The position numbers and the translations under genes were made by a program. A stretch of DNA of 64,000 bases from DASYKT01 sp963718105 (GTDB lineage: Bacteria; Acidobacteriota; Blastocatellia; Pyrinomonadales; Pyrinomonadaceae), in NCBI GenBank assembly GCA_963718105.1, contig OY970352.1, positions 3,844,001 to 3,908,000 of the forward strand. Direction: 5' to 3'. The notes below the pieces were generated by a model. The model had not been told where the DNA came from, made no database searches, and saw nothing but the letters and a program-made list of their open reading frames with translations. The first letter of the stretch is position 1; each line of letters opens with the position of its first letter. Below are positions 16,454-24,970 of the stretch, piece after piece.

Positions 16454-17215
16454 TTATTTTATAGGCAAAGTCTTTTTCAAATATTTTTTCAGTTTCAATC
16501 TATCTTCCCGAATTCCTTCGACCGCAAGCTTTGCCATCTCTTCCGCACCCGCCGGGCGAAAGTGTGTATTGTCTTCGATGCCGTTCGGATAGTTCGCATT
16601 CTCGCCGGGCTTTAGCTGCAAAAACAGCAGACGCGAGCCCTCGACTCCGTATCGTTTTATCACCGCCTCGCTCTTGCGATGCATATCGATAAGCGGCACC
16701 TTTTGTTCCTTTGCCACATTACGAACAATGTCCGGGTATTCGCCGTGAGTATCCAGAAACACGCCGCCGGAATCAAATTTACGCCGCATCACGGGCGTCA
16801 GCAGAACGATGTGGGCCTTTTTTGCTTTTACATCCGCGATAAAACGAATGAGGTTGGCGCGATATGCATCCGGCGGCGTGTAGCGCTCGCCTTTTTCTTT
16901 TGACTCGTCATTGTGGCCGAATTGAACCAACACCCAATCACCGCGTTTCAGATTACCTGTGATCGCCTGCCAGCGTCCTTCGGAAATAAATGTTTTGGTA
17001 CTGCGGCCGTTCTGCGCGTGATTTTCGATCTTCACCTTACTCGGGTCAAAGTATTGCTGCAGCATCTCGCCCCAGCCGGTTTCCGGGCGTTTTTCCGGCA
17101 GCTTAGCCGCACAGGTCGAATCACCGGCCAGGTATATTGTGATCTGGGCCTGCGTCGAAGACACCGCCGTGGCCCAAAACGCCAACGCGATCATGGATGC
17201 AAAAATAAACTTCAT
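16454..17215 (-). CDS. Rhamnogalacturonan acetylesterase (SGNH/GDSL family, CE12-like)
   Basis: The 253-residue SGNH hydrolase has a signal peptide (MKFIFASMIALAFWATAVSSTQA). The four blocks are clear: block I YLAGDSTCA with the nucleophile Ser, block II Gly in NGRSTKTFISEGRW, block III FGHNDES with Asn, and block V DNTHFRPAGAEEMA with Asp/His. The sequence matches rhamnogalacturonan acetylesterases, which remove acetyl groups from galacturonate in pectin so that other enzymes can cut. It starts 2 bp after the GH28 gene stop, so the two are coupled. Confidence 0.9.
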   Translation of the reverse strand: MKFIFASMIALAFWATAVSSTQAQITIYLAGDSTCAAKLPEKRPETGWGEMLQQYFDPSKVKIENHAQNGRSTKTFISEGRWQAITGNLKRGDWVLVQFGHNDESKEKGERYTPPDAYRANLIRFIADVKAKKAHIVLLTPVMRRKFDSGGVFLDTHGEYPDIVRNVAKEQKVPLIDMHRKSEAVIKRYGVEGSRLLFLQLKPGENANYPNGIEDNTHFRPAGAEEMAKLAVEGIREDRLKLKKYLKKTLPIK

Positions 17216-17217
17216 CT

Positions 17218-18636
17218 CTATTTTAAATAGTCCGCCGGCTTTCCGTTAAAACTCACATTCTTAAGCGTCGAGCCTTTGACATTTTTCACCACATTTCCTT
17301 TTGCCACGTTGTTAAAGGCGCTGTTTGAGATCGTCACGTCATATACCGGGGCATTATCCAGGCCCTGTATATCCACCCCGTACTGGCTCTTGCCGCTCTT
17401 CAAATTATCGACGACAAAATTTCGCATGACGGGCGTAAATTTTCCCTTCGCTCCTTCTTCATAATTAAAATCGATCGTGATCGCCGCGTGGGCGACCTGG
17501 CCGATGGTTATATTGCGAAAGTAAAAATTTTCCAGCAGTCCGCCGCGGGCCGCGTTGTTTTTCACGCGCAGCGCGTGGTCAAGATTCGGACTGTCCATCC
17601 GGCAGTTTTCCGCAAAGACATTTCGCACGCCGCCCGAGATTTCGCTTCCGATGGTCACACCGCCGTGGCCGTCCTTCATTTCGCAATCACGGATGATCAC
17701 ATTTTCGGTGGCGACGCCGATGCGCCGGCCATCTTCATTGCGCCCGGCTTTTATTGCGATGCAATCGTCACCGGTATCGAAATAACAATTCTCGATCAGC
17801 ACGTCCTTACACGATTCGGGGTCACAGCCATCGTTATTCGGCCCGTGCGACGAGATCCATACTTTGCGTATCGTAACGTTTTCGCAAAGCACCGGGTGAA
17901 CTTCCCACATCGGTGAATTTACGATCTTGACGCCCTCGATAAGCACATTTTTACAACGGTAAGGCTGGATAAAATTGGGCCTAAGACGCGAGGCCTCGCC
18001 AAAGACGCGGTCTTTTACCGAAACGCCTCTTTGCATCATGTCGTAAAGTTTCGCGCGCGCCGCTCGCTGGTTGGGCATGCCTTCTTTCCAGCCGTATTTC
18101 GGATTGCCGTGCCACAGCCACCAATGCTCGTTATCGCTCTGGCCGTCGAGCGTGCCTTCGCCCGTGATGGCGATATTGTTTTGCTCAAAGGCGTAGATGA
18201 ACGGCGAAACGTTCATACATTCCATGCCTTCCCAGCGGGTAAAAACTACCGGGTACTTTGAGCTGTCGGCGGAAAATTTCAGCGTCGCGCCTTTTGAGAT
18301 ATACAGATTAACGTTCGACTTTAGATGAACGGCGCCGGTCAGAAACTCTCCCGCCGGCACAACCACACGCCCGCCGCCCGTTTTGCTGCAAGCGTCGATC
18401 GCTCTGGTGATCGCGGCGGTGGAATCATTGCCGATACCCGCTTTCGCTCCGAATTTTGTGATGACAAAATCTTTCCTGCGAAACTTCGGCGGCTTGATAC
18501 GCGCGAGTATCTGCGGGTAAACAGTTTCCCAGGCATCTTTCGTTTGGCCAAAGAGGGTTCTTGGCAAGACTAGCGTGCCCGCCGCTCCCATCATCAAAGT
18601 TTTTAGAAAATCCCGCCTGTTATACATAAGCTTCAT
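17218..18636 (-). CDS. GH28 polygalacturonase/pectinase, Tat-type signal
   Basis: The 472-residue right-handed beta-helix enzyme has an N-terminal twin-arginine type signal (NRRDFLKTLMMGAAGTLVLP), suggesting folded export. GH28 active-site motifs are present: NNDGCDPESC (first Asp), TGDDCIAIK (Asp pair), DGHGGVTIGSE and RVKNNAARGG (equivalent to RIK). The segment PFIYAFEQNNIAITGEGTLDG is typical of exo-polygalacturonases and rhamnogalacturonan hydrolases. It releases galacturonate or oligogalacturonides from pectin. Endo versus exo mode and exact substrate are not resolved. Confidence 0.92.
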   Translation of the reverse strand: MKLMYNRRDFLKTLMMGAAGTLVLPRTLFGQTKDAWETVYPQILARIKPPKFRRKDFVITKFGAKAGIGNDSTAAITRAIDACSKTGGGRVVVPAGEFLTGAVHLKSNVNLYISKGATLKFSADSSKYPVVFTRWEGMECMNVSPFIYAFEQNNIAITGEGTLDGQSDNEHWWLWHGNPKYGWKEGMPNQRAARAKLYDMMQRGVSVKDRVFGEASRLRPNFIQPYRCKNVLIEGVKIVNSPMWEVHPVLCENVTIRKVWISSHGPNNDGCDPESCKDVLIENCYFDTGDDCIAIKAGRNEDGRRIGVATENVIIRDCEMKDGHGGVTIGSEISGGVRNVFAENCRMDSPNLDHALRVKNNAARGGLLENFYFRNITIGQVAHAAITIDFNYEEGAKGKFTPVMRNFVVDNLKSGKSQYGVDIQGLDNAPVYDVTISNSAFNNVAKGNVVKNVKGSTLKNVSFNGKPADYLK

Positions 18637-18661
18637 TAATTCTCAAAAGTTTGCCGCTCTT

Positions 18662-18826
18662 CCTGGGAGCGCAGGCATCTTGCCTGCATGAACGCGCAGC
18701 GTTCGAAATAGCATCGGGATCAGGCGGACTAAAATTCGTTAGGGCCGTCTTATCCGTTAAAACCGTGTTCCATTAACTTTCTCAGGCTGCAAGCAGCCTT
18801 GCAGGCAAGATGCCTGCGCTCCCAGG
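18662..18826. repeat. Palindromic repeat family A, copy 2
   Basis: The element is bounded by CCTGGGAGCGCAGGCATC and the complementary GATGCCTGCGCTCCCAGG. Each arm folds internally (GCAGGC...GCCTGC). Compared with copy 1 (GCGGGC/GCCCGC), paired positions have changed together. It fills the gap between the GH28 and CE8-PL10 genes. Confidence 0.85.
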
Positions 18827-18839
18827 TTTACCAGTCATT

Positions 18840-20870
18840 TTATTTAATGCCGGCCTTCCATTTCAGATAGTCTTTTTCCAGAAGCTCGTTCGGTGACAAA
18901 ACGTACCACGCGTACCCGTTGCGCCGCTCGGATTCTATCTCCGCCACGTCATATTTAATGACCGAATCCCGCCCGAGAAATATCGGCTTCATCGTTTCCA
19001 GCTCATAAAATCTCGCCCAGATCGGCGGCGCGGCAGGATCTTTAACAACCCTATTCTGCCCATCTGTCCGCACCCAGCGAATGCCGCCCAGCCGTGTTTT
19101 GCGAAACCATTCTATCGCCGCTTCTATTGCCCGGGTGATCTCGGGCGTTTGCTTTTCCTGCATCAGGAAACGCACGATGCCGGCGCTCTCGCTGCTGGCC
19201 AGGCACGGCGGTTCGAATTTGCGAGCCCAAGCCGGTTTAAGCGTCACCTCGTCGTACTGCTGCGCCCAAACGGTTTTCCTGCCGGCGCTATCAACCTGAA
19301 GTTTCAGGATAAGCGCGGTCCCTTTGATAACCGCCTGTTCGGCTTTCACCCGGCGCTCTTCATCGACAAATTTATAATCGTCCGCTTTTCTCGCGATATC
19401 GCGAAGCACCTCAAGCACGCCGATCATCGCATCGTCATTAAAAGTAATGCGGGTATAGTAACCCCTCTTGAGCGGAAAGTATTGCGGAAAGCCGCCGTTA
19501 TCGTATTGCGAAGCCAGCAGATAATCGAGGCCGCGACCAAACGCTTCTTTGTATTTCGGAAAATTTGCCGGCGGAGTTTGTTTGAGCATACTCGCCGTGA
19601 TCACCCGCGCCAGATAAGCTGCCTGCGTATAGGTAGCGCGGTTATCGATGGTCGTCTCGCTGATGTCCGAGCGCCGGGCGGCGAGCGCCTCGCTTTCCTG
19701 CCGGGTCAGCATCAGCGCCATGTCGATATTTTTTTCCCACCCGCCGTTTTCTTTTTGATAGATGAGAAGCTGATCGGCGATGCGCGCGGCTTCGTCGGTC
19801 TGATACCACAGCGGCTTTTGCTTGAACACTTCAGTCCAGGTGACCAGTTTCCAATTCGGCGGATTTTTTTTGAGCCACTCATCATCGGCTTTTTTCGGGT
19901 TCCAGCCGTCTTTTCCTTTCAGGAAGTTTTCCGTCGAAAAAGCTCCTGCTTCGTCTTCGGTAAGCTGGTGCGCCCACTTGACGCGCGCCGCATTATTCGC
20001 CCCTTTGCCGGACGATCTGTATTCCGCAAAATAAGCCGTTTTCTCGCGTTCCGGTAGCCAGTGGTGCCAGCCTTCGGGACGTATATATTCACCCATTTCC
20101 GTATCCAGAAAAACCGTGCGGCCATAGTCGCGCCACGGGCGTCCGAGATAAACGCCGCCTTTCACGTTTTCGCCCGTCAGCCGGCATTTATTAAAAACAA
20201 ATCCGCTGGGCTCATCCGCCGCGAAACGCATCGGCGCGGTCAGATAGCCGTCGCCCCTGCTGTGGATCTCGCAATTCTCAAACACGGCTGAAGCCTGGCC
20301 AAAGATAAAATCGACATGCCCCGCGATATAACAATCCCGGTAAAATTGCCGCCCGTTTTTGGCGTAAAGCGTATCCTGCCAGCCCAAAAACCGGCAGCGT
20401 TTAAACACTACGCGATCGGCCTCGGCTAAAACCGCGACGGCCTGTGAACCGGCGCCGAATGAATTCTCGAAAGTAATATTCTCAGCGTAAAAATCATGCC
20501 CGCCGATGTAAGTGGCGTAAGCGGCCGATGTCGAACCGGCGTCTTTATTTGACAAGTTAAACGTCAGGATAGTGTTTTCCGCGGATTCACCGATTAATGA
20601 AATGAACGGTTTATTCGCGGGAACGCGGATCTGTTCTTTATATACTCCCGGTTTGATGGCGATAACAAATCTTTTCGGATTGTTATCCGGCACTTTATTT
20701 ATCGCTTCCTGCACGCTCTTTACATTGCCGCTGCCGTCCGCGGCAACGGTCAGATCGACACCGCCTGCAGCTCTTGCCGCCGGAGAGCTAAGCAGCAACA
20801 GAACACCGATGCAAAAGTACTGAAATGCGTTCATCGAGATAGATCCGGATCGGAATGAAAAATGCGTCAC
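18840..20870 (-). CDS. Secreted pectin methylesterase (CE8) - pectate lyase (PL10) fusion
   Basis: The 676-residue two-enzyme protein has a signal peptide ending near SSPAARA. The CE8 domain (about 38-320) has catalytic Asp residues in GWQDTLYAKNG and GHVDFIFG and Arg in YLGRPWRDYG. The PL10 domain (about 355-670) shows QKENGGWEKNIDM, SQYDNGGFPQYFPL and RITFNDDAMIGVL. The first domain removes methyl esters from pectin and the second cleaves the resulting polygalacturonate by beta-elimination. The GTG start at 20870 has GAGG 8 bp upstream but lies inside a hairpin stem (20864-20911). An ATG at 20834 would give a shorter but still complete signal peptide, so the start is uncertain. Confidence 0.9.
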   Translation of the reverse strand: MTHFSFRSGSISMNAFQYFCIGVLLLLSSPAARAAGGVDLTVAADGSGNVKSVQEAINKVPDNNPKRFVIAIKPGVYKEQIRVPANKPFISLIGESAENTILTFNLSNKDAGSTSAAYATYIGGHDFYAENITFENSFGAGSQAVAVLAEADRVVFKRCRFLGWQDTLYAKNGRQFYRDCYIAGHVDFIFGQASAVFENCEIHSRGDGYLTAPMRFAADEPSGFVFNKCRLTGENVKGGVYLGRPWRDYGRTVFLDTEMGEYIRPEGWHHWLPEREKTAYFAEYRSSGKGANNAARVKWAHQLTEDEAGAFSTENFLKGKDGWNPKKADDEWLKKNPPNWKLVTWTEVFKQKPLWYQTDEAARIADQLLIYQKENGGWEKNIDMALMLTRQESEALAARRSDISETTIDNRATYTQAAYLARVITASMLKQTPPANFPKYKEAFGRGLDYLLASQYDNGGFPQYFPLKRGYYTRITFNDDAMIGVLEVLRDIARKADDYKFVDEERRVKAEQAVIKGTALILKLQVDSAGRKTVWAQQYDEVTLKPAWARKFEPPCLASSESAGIVRFLMQEKQTPEITRAIEAAIEWFRKTRLGGIRWVRTDGQNRVVKDPAAPPIWARFYELETMKPIFLGRDSVIKYDVAEIESERRNGYAWYVLSPNELLEKDYLKWKAGIK

Positions 20871-20911
20871 ATAAAGCGCCTCGTAAAAAGGGACGGCCGT
20901 TTATGTGACGC
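20864..20911 (-). promoter_or_regulatory. 12-bp perfect inverted repeat over the CE8-PL10 start
   Basis: GCGTCACATAAA (20864-20875) and TTTATGTGACGC (20900-20911) are exact complements with a 24-base loop. On the minus-strand transcript the loop contains the GAGG ribosome site and the right arm contains the GTG start codon. The structure could limit translation of the esterase-lyase relative to the upstream TonB receptor, or act as a processing hairpin. No U-run follows, so it is not a typical terminator. Confidence 0.55.
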
Positions 20912-20947
20912 GTAGCTTGATAGACTAAGGTCTAAACCGGCGGCGTT

Positions 20948-23900
20948 CTAGAATGTAAATCGCCCGCCGATCTGAACGTCTCTGGGCGGCTGTCGCGTCG
21001 GGCCTGACGTGAACCCGAATCTGCCGAGATTGTTGGCCGTCGGATCTAACAGGTTCGGGACGTTGCCCGGTGTCAGATTCGGCGGCGAGAAGTACGGGTT
21101 GTTAAGAAGGTTGACCGCTTCCACGCGGATCTGAAACTTCATTCCTTCACGAATGCGAAAATTCTTTGACATACCGAGATTAAAGTTTAAGAAGCGCTGG
21201 TTTCGCAGTCCCGCGGTCGTCAGCGGGAAATACCGTATTGTGTTGGCCCCGGCCTGGGTAGTGTTAACACCTACGCCGATCGACGCCGGCGCCGCGCTGC
21301 CGTTGATCACAAACCCGGCCGGATAAAATCCCGTGACATCAAAGGCCGGTATATCGATGCCGTAGCGGCGGCCCTGGGCATCTTTTTTCCCGAGCCTGCT
21401 GACCAGGCTCTGCGGATCTCCGTTGAAAAATACGTTGGCAAAAATCAGCGGTTCACCGCTCTGCCATTCGTAATTGGTTTGGAACTGCCATCCTCCGACC
21501 AGAGCGTCGACCAGATGGTTCCAATTTTTTCCGATATAGCGGCCGCGGCCGATCGGCAGTTCGTAAATTGCCGAAAACGCAAAGCGGTGCGGGCGGTCGT
21601 TAGGCCCGATCTGTTCGGTAAGATTTGCGTCCTGCGGGTTGAGGCGTGATGTTCTCTCCTTTTCCTGTGAAAACGTGTAAGAACCATTCAGCGACAGTCC
21701 CTTGGTGAAACGCTTGACGATCTGAAGCTGCAATGAGTTGTAACTGTTTGTCCCGTTGTATTCCGTCTGGGTAATATTCCCGAATCCCGGAAACGCGGTG
21801 AGCAAAGACCGGCGGGCGATCGTCGCGGCGTTGTAGGTCGCGTTGCTCGGCACCAGGGTCCTGAACGGATTAGGAACCGACGCCGACAGGAATGTTGAAA
21901 CCGCCGCGTCGAAGGTAGGCGTGGTGGTATTCAGATACTGAAGCGGGATGTAATTGATCTGGCGGGCAACCGCTAAATTGGAGCCGCGCGCTATTACCAC
22001 AGTAGCCTCAAACCCGACGCCAAACGGCAGTTCGCGCTGAACGCTTACTATAAATCTTCGGTACTGGGCGTTCTTACGGTCGTGCGCCAAAACCGTCAGG
22101 TCACGGCCGATAAATGTCGCCAGCCCCTGGCTCGAACCCGGTGACGGCGCTACGCCGCCCGGAAACGGATTGGCCAAAGTGGCAATGAACGTCAAGCCGT
22201 TGTTGGTCGAAGGAACAAACAAGGTTGGTGTCGAAAATCCCGACTGATTGGGGGCCTGGATCTGGAACGGCGCGGTAAATATCGCGAAGCCCGCCCGCAA
22301 AACCGTTTTATTATCCAGCGACCACGAAACTCCGATGCGCGGCTGGATATTATTTTTGTCAGCCGACTGGCCCGCGCGGCTGCCATTGTCCGCAAACTGC
22401 AGGCCGCCCAGAACGTTGAAACCCGCAGGGACGCCCGACGGCGGGCTGGCTGTGAAATTGGTCTGTGCCGCCGATTGCAGCGGATTCGGGGTGATGGTGT
22501 CAAAACCCGTCACGATCCGGTTTTCCGAATCCGTGATCCCGGCTTCCAGCTCATAACGCAGGCCGAGATTCAATGTCAATTTCGGTGTCACGCGCCAATC
22601 GTCCTGGAAAAAGAACCCGTGATATTTCGACTTCACATTATAAACCGTCGGATTATCGATCAGGCTATTCGCATTCGCGGTGGGTATTCCCAGCAGGAAT
22701 GCGGCCAGGTCGCGGCCATAAGCATTTCTCAGCGCCGTGCTCGAGTTTGAGGCCGGCGTTGTGTAAGTTCCGTCGAACAGGAAGCGTCCGGCATTAAAAC
22801 CGTTCGAACTGAATTGTTCCTGGAGCTGCCGAAAGTCGTATCCGTATCTGAATGTGTGATTGCCTGCAAGTTGAGTGATGGTCGGTTGAAGGGAAAACAA
22901 ATTGAATGGGACCAGGCGTCCTTCGTTATAATCGGCGCGGTTGGAACCGATCGCGTTGGAAATATTTGTCGAAGCAAAACTGGCAAAGTCCATCCTCGGC
23001 ATTACTTCGGCATTTCCGAACGCGGTTAATGCCGGGCCCGTAAATCCGATCTCCGCCGGTGAGATAGGATTGGCGTTCGCGCGCTGCAAGCTGAACAGAT
23101 TGTAGCTGCCGCGGATATCGAGTATGAAGCTCGATGAGATCATGGCAGTGTAATCCACATTGCCGCCTTTGTTGATGCGATATTCAAACCCGCGCGTCGG
23201 CGAATCGTCCCCGCCGATCCAGTTGTAACGGTCTTCCTGGCTCTTGCTAAAATAATACTTGCCAAAGATCTTTTGCTTACCGTTAATATTATGGTCGATG
23301 CGTCCCAGGTAAGATGAATAGGGACGATGCAGGTTCATATTCGAAGCATACTGTCCGATGCCGTTAAGTACCGGAAGATTCGGCAGCGGATAAAGCGCCA
23401 GGTAGTTCAAAGCGACTTGATTCAGCCTGAACCCGGGGATCAAATTTCCCCCAAATGCGTTGCGGCAAACAACACCGGCTGCGCAGGGGCCGCCGGTGAA
23501 AGCGGTGGCCGGATCGTAAATAGGTGTGGTCGCCAGGATTTCGGAAAAGTTGCCGGTTCGCTGAAGGGCGGTAGGGACAAAAAAGGTGGTCGGCTGGGCT
23601 ACGTTATCGTTTTGCTTTTCATACGAAAAAAGGAAAAATGTCCGGTCGCGCCCGTTGTATAGTTTCGGAATCCAGACCGGGCCGTTCACGACTCCGCCCA
23701 TACGAAAATATTTTCTTTCGGGGCGTTCCAATCCCTGCTTGTTATTAAAAAAATTGTTTGCCGTGCGGCTCTTATCGCGGTTGAAATAATAAAGCGCTCC
23801 GTGAAGCTTATTTGTTCCGCTCTTTAAGGCGACGTTCACGGTTGACCCTGAGGTAAATCCGTTTTGGGCGTCAAAACTGTTCGTGTTTACCTTAAATTCC

Positions 23901-24556
23901 TGGACGGCATCCGACGGCGGTGTAAAAGCCACTGCCGCATTCGACCCGAGATTCGGCGAGCCATCGAGGTTTATCAAGTTCCCCGCGGTGCCGTTCGTGC
24001 GAAAGCCGGCCAGGTTGCCGTTGGCGGTAGGCCCGACAAAATTAGGATCGCCGGTGTAATTGATGCCGGGCGATTGTGTCGCTAGTGTGAACACCGCGCC
24101 TTCGGGCAGCGGGAGTTCTTCTACCTGCCGCGAGTTGATTACCAGTCCGGTCGTCACCGCTCCCCGCTCGAGAAGTTCATCGCCGGCCACGATCGTAACT
24201 TCGGCCGCGCTTCCGATCTCTAATTTGAAATCCACTGTCAGCCGGTCATCAACATTGACGCCAAGGTTTTCTCTGGTGGAAGTCTTAAAGCCGTTTCCCG
24301 TTGCTGAGACGGTATAATTTCCCGGTATCAACGCGGTTACCGTGTACGCCCCGTCATCGTTTGTTTTGACGGTCGTGGCGATATTGGTTTCCGTGTTCTT
24401 AACCACCACGGTGGAGCCCGGAAGAACAGCCCCATTCGGGTCGGCCACAGTTCCGGTTATGGTTCCGCGAAATTCCTGTGCGAAACCCGTTCCTACCAGG
24501 GTCATAAATACCAAAACGCTAAAAAACGTTACTTTAGCGATCAATTTTCTGTTCAT
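20948..24556 (-). CDS. Oar-like TonB-dependent receptor with carboxypeptidase-regulatory-like domain
   Basis: The 1202-residue outer-membrane protein has a signal peptide (about 1-26). A carboxypeptidase-regulatory-like beta-sandwich follows (about 28-115: GTITGTVADPNGAVLPGSTVVVKN...YTVTALIPGNYTVSATGNGF), then a plug (about 130-250) and a long beta-barrel ending in Phe (GGRFTF), the usual signal for barrel assembly. This architecture is typical of Acidobacteriota. It is the first gene of the pectin enzyme operon and likely imports oligogalacturonides or rhamnogalacturonan fragments. No SusD-like partner gene is present. A putative GntR operator lies about 93 bp upstream of the ATG. Confidence 0.9.
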   Translation of the reverse strand: MNRKLIAKVTFFSVLVFMTLVGTGFAQEFRGTITGTVADPNGAVLPGSTVVVKNTETNIATTVKTNDDGAYTVTALIPGNYTVSATGNGFKTSTRENLGVNVDDRLTVDFKLEIGSAAEVTIVAGDELLERGAVTTGLVINSRQVEELPLPEGAVFTLATQSPGINYTGDPNFVGPTANGNLAGFRTNGTAGNLINLDGSPNLGSNAAVAFTPPSDAVQEFKVNTNSFDAQNGFTSGSTVNVALKSGTNKLHGALYYFNRDKSRTANNFFNNKQGLERPERKYFRMGGVVNGPVWIPKLYNGRDRTFFLFSYEKQNDNVAQPTTFFVPTALQRTGNFSEILATTPIYDPATAFTGGPCAAGVVCRNAFGGNLIPGFRLNQVALNYLALYPLPNLPVLNGIGQYASNMNLHRPYSSYLGRIDHNINGKQKIFGKYYFSKSQEDRYNWIGGDDSPTRGFEYRINKGGNVDYTAMISSSFILDIRGSYNLFSLQRANANPISPAEIGFTGPALTAFGNAEVMPRMDFASFASTNISNAIGSNRADYNEGRLVPFNLFSLQPTITQLAGNHTFRYGYDFRQLQEQFSSNGFNAGRFLFDGTYTTPASNSSTALRNAYGRDLAAFLLGIPTANANSLIDNPTVYNVKSKYHGFFFQDDWRVTPKLTLNLGLRYELEAGITDSENRIVTGFDTITPNPLQSAAQTNFTASPPSGVPAGFNVLGGLQFADNGSRAGQSADKNNIQPRIGVSWSLDNKTVLRAGFAIFTAPFQIQAPNQSGFSTPTLFVPSTNNGLTFIATLANPFPGGVAPSPGSSQGLATFIGRDLTVLAHDRKNAQYRRFIVSVQRELPFGVGFEATVVIARGSNLAVARQINYIPLQYLNTTTPTFDAAVSTFLSASVPNPFRTLVPSNATYNAATIARRSLLTAFPGFGNITQTEYNGTNSYNSLQLQIVKRFTKGLSLNGSYTFSQEKERTSRLNPQDANLTEQIGPNDRPHRFAFSAIYELPIGRGRYIGKNWNHLVDALVGGWQFQTNYEWQSGEPLIFANVFFNGDPQSLVSRLGKKDAQGRRYGIDIPAFDVTGFYPAGFVINGSAAPASIGVGVNTTQAGANTIRYFPLTTAGLRNQRFLNFNLGMSKNFRIREGMKFQIRVEAVNLLNNPYFSPPNLTPGNVPNLLDPTANNLGRFGFTSGPTRQPPRDVQIGGRFTF

Positions 24557-24648
24557 AACCGTACATCCTTCTTATTTTATAGGTCACGACTTGGTCCGTC
24601 ATGATTTGCCGCAAACAACAATTCTAAAAATCATGTGTGAAAAAGGTG

Positions 24649-24663
24649 ATTGGTGTTACCAAT
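24649..24663. promoter_or_regulatory. Putative ExuR/UxuR-like operator (perfect ATTGGT-N3-ACCAAT)
   Basis: ATTGGTGTTACCAAT is identical in both half-sites to the palindrome at 7501-7525. It lies 93-107 bp upstream of the TonB receptor start on the minus strand. The shared site links the extracellular pectin operon with the cytoplasmic uronate operon as one regulon, presumably under the FadR-type GntR protein at 12977-13753. Confidence 0.65.
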
Positions 24664-24813
24664 TTTCCTGAATATTGTTTTTTCAACATTCTCTTTTCTT
24701 TTGCTTGTTATTACAAAATATGCCGTGTTATTTATGTGTGTGATGCGCAGTTATTATGCACAAGACAAAAAAACTTGTCAAGGGTGTTTTACCAATCTGA
24801 GCAAAAAAGTTTG

Positions 24814-24828
24814 ATGGGTTTGACCAAT
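24814..24828. promoter_or_regulatory. Second operator-like site, one mismatch
   Basis: ATGGGTTTGACCAAT differs from ATTGGT-N3-ACCAAT at one half-site base. It lies 165 bp from the perfect site, a spacing that could allow looping, but its role is speculative. Confidence 0.4.
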
Positions 24829-24884
24829 CGAAATAAGGTTTTAAAGGTCAGGCAAGCCGGGCGATCGGCCTGGGGGATTGTTTA

Positions 24885-24910
24885 ATTCGTGTTATTTGTG
24901 ACATTCGTGG
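24885..24910 (+). repeat. 26-bp dispersed repeat, copy 1
   Basis: ATTCGTGTTATTTGTGAC followed by ATTCGTGG recurs with a single change (T to C) at 29687-29712 in the same orientation. Both copies lie in intergenic DNA. Its function is unknown. Confidence 0.75.
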
Positions 24911-24970
24911 CGAATAATGAACTGTGTGGCTTTACATATTAATGAGAAACCGCCCTTTACAGGCAAGCTG

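Larger units (their letters stand above)
24557..24970. other. Regulatory intergenic region upstream of the TonB receptor
   Basis: This 414-bp AT-rich region has no credible gene. It holds two operator-like palindromes (24649-24663 and 24814-24828), a weaker GGT-N5-ACC match near 24784-24796, and one copy of a 26-bp repeat (24885-24910). The promoter of the pectin enzyme operon must lie here. Confidence 0.7.

Noticed and set aside
19149..20057. A 302-codon plus-strand open frame across CE8-PL10
   Set aside because: It is Phe/Arg-rich and antisense to a clear two-domain enzyme.
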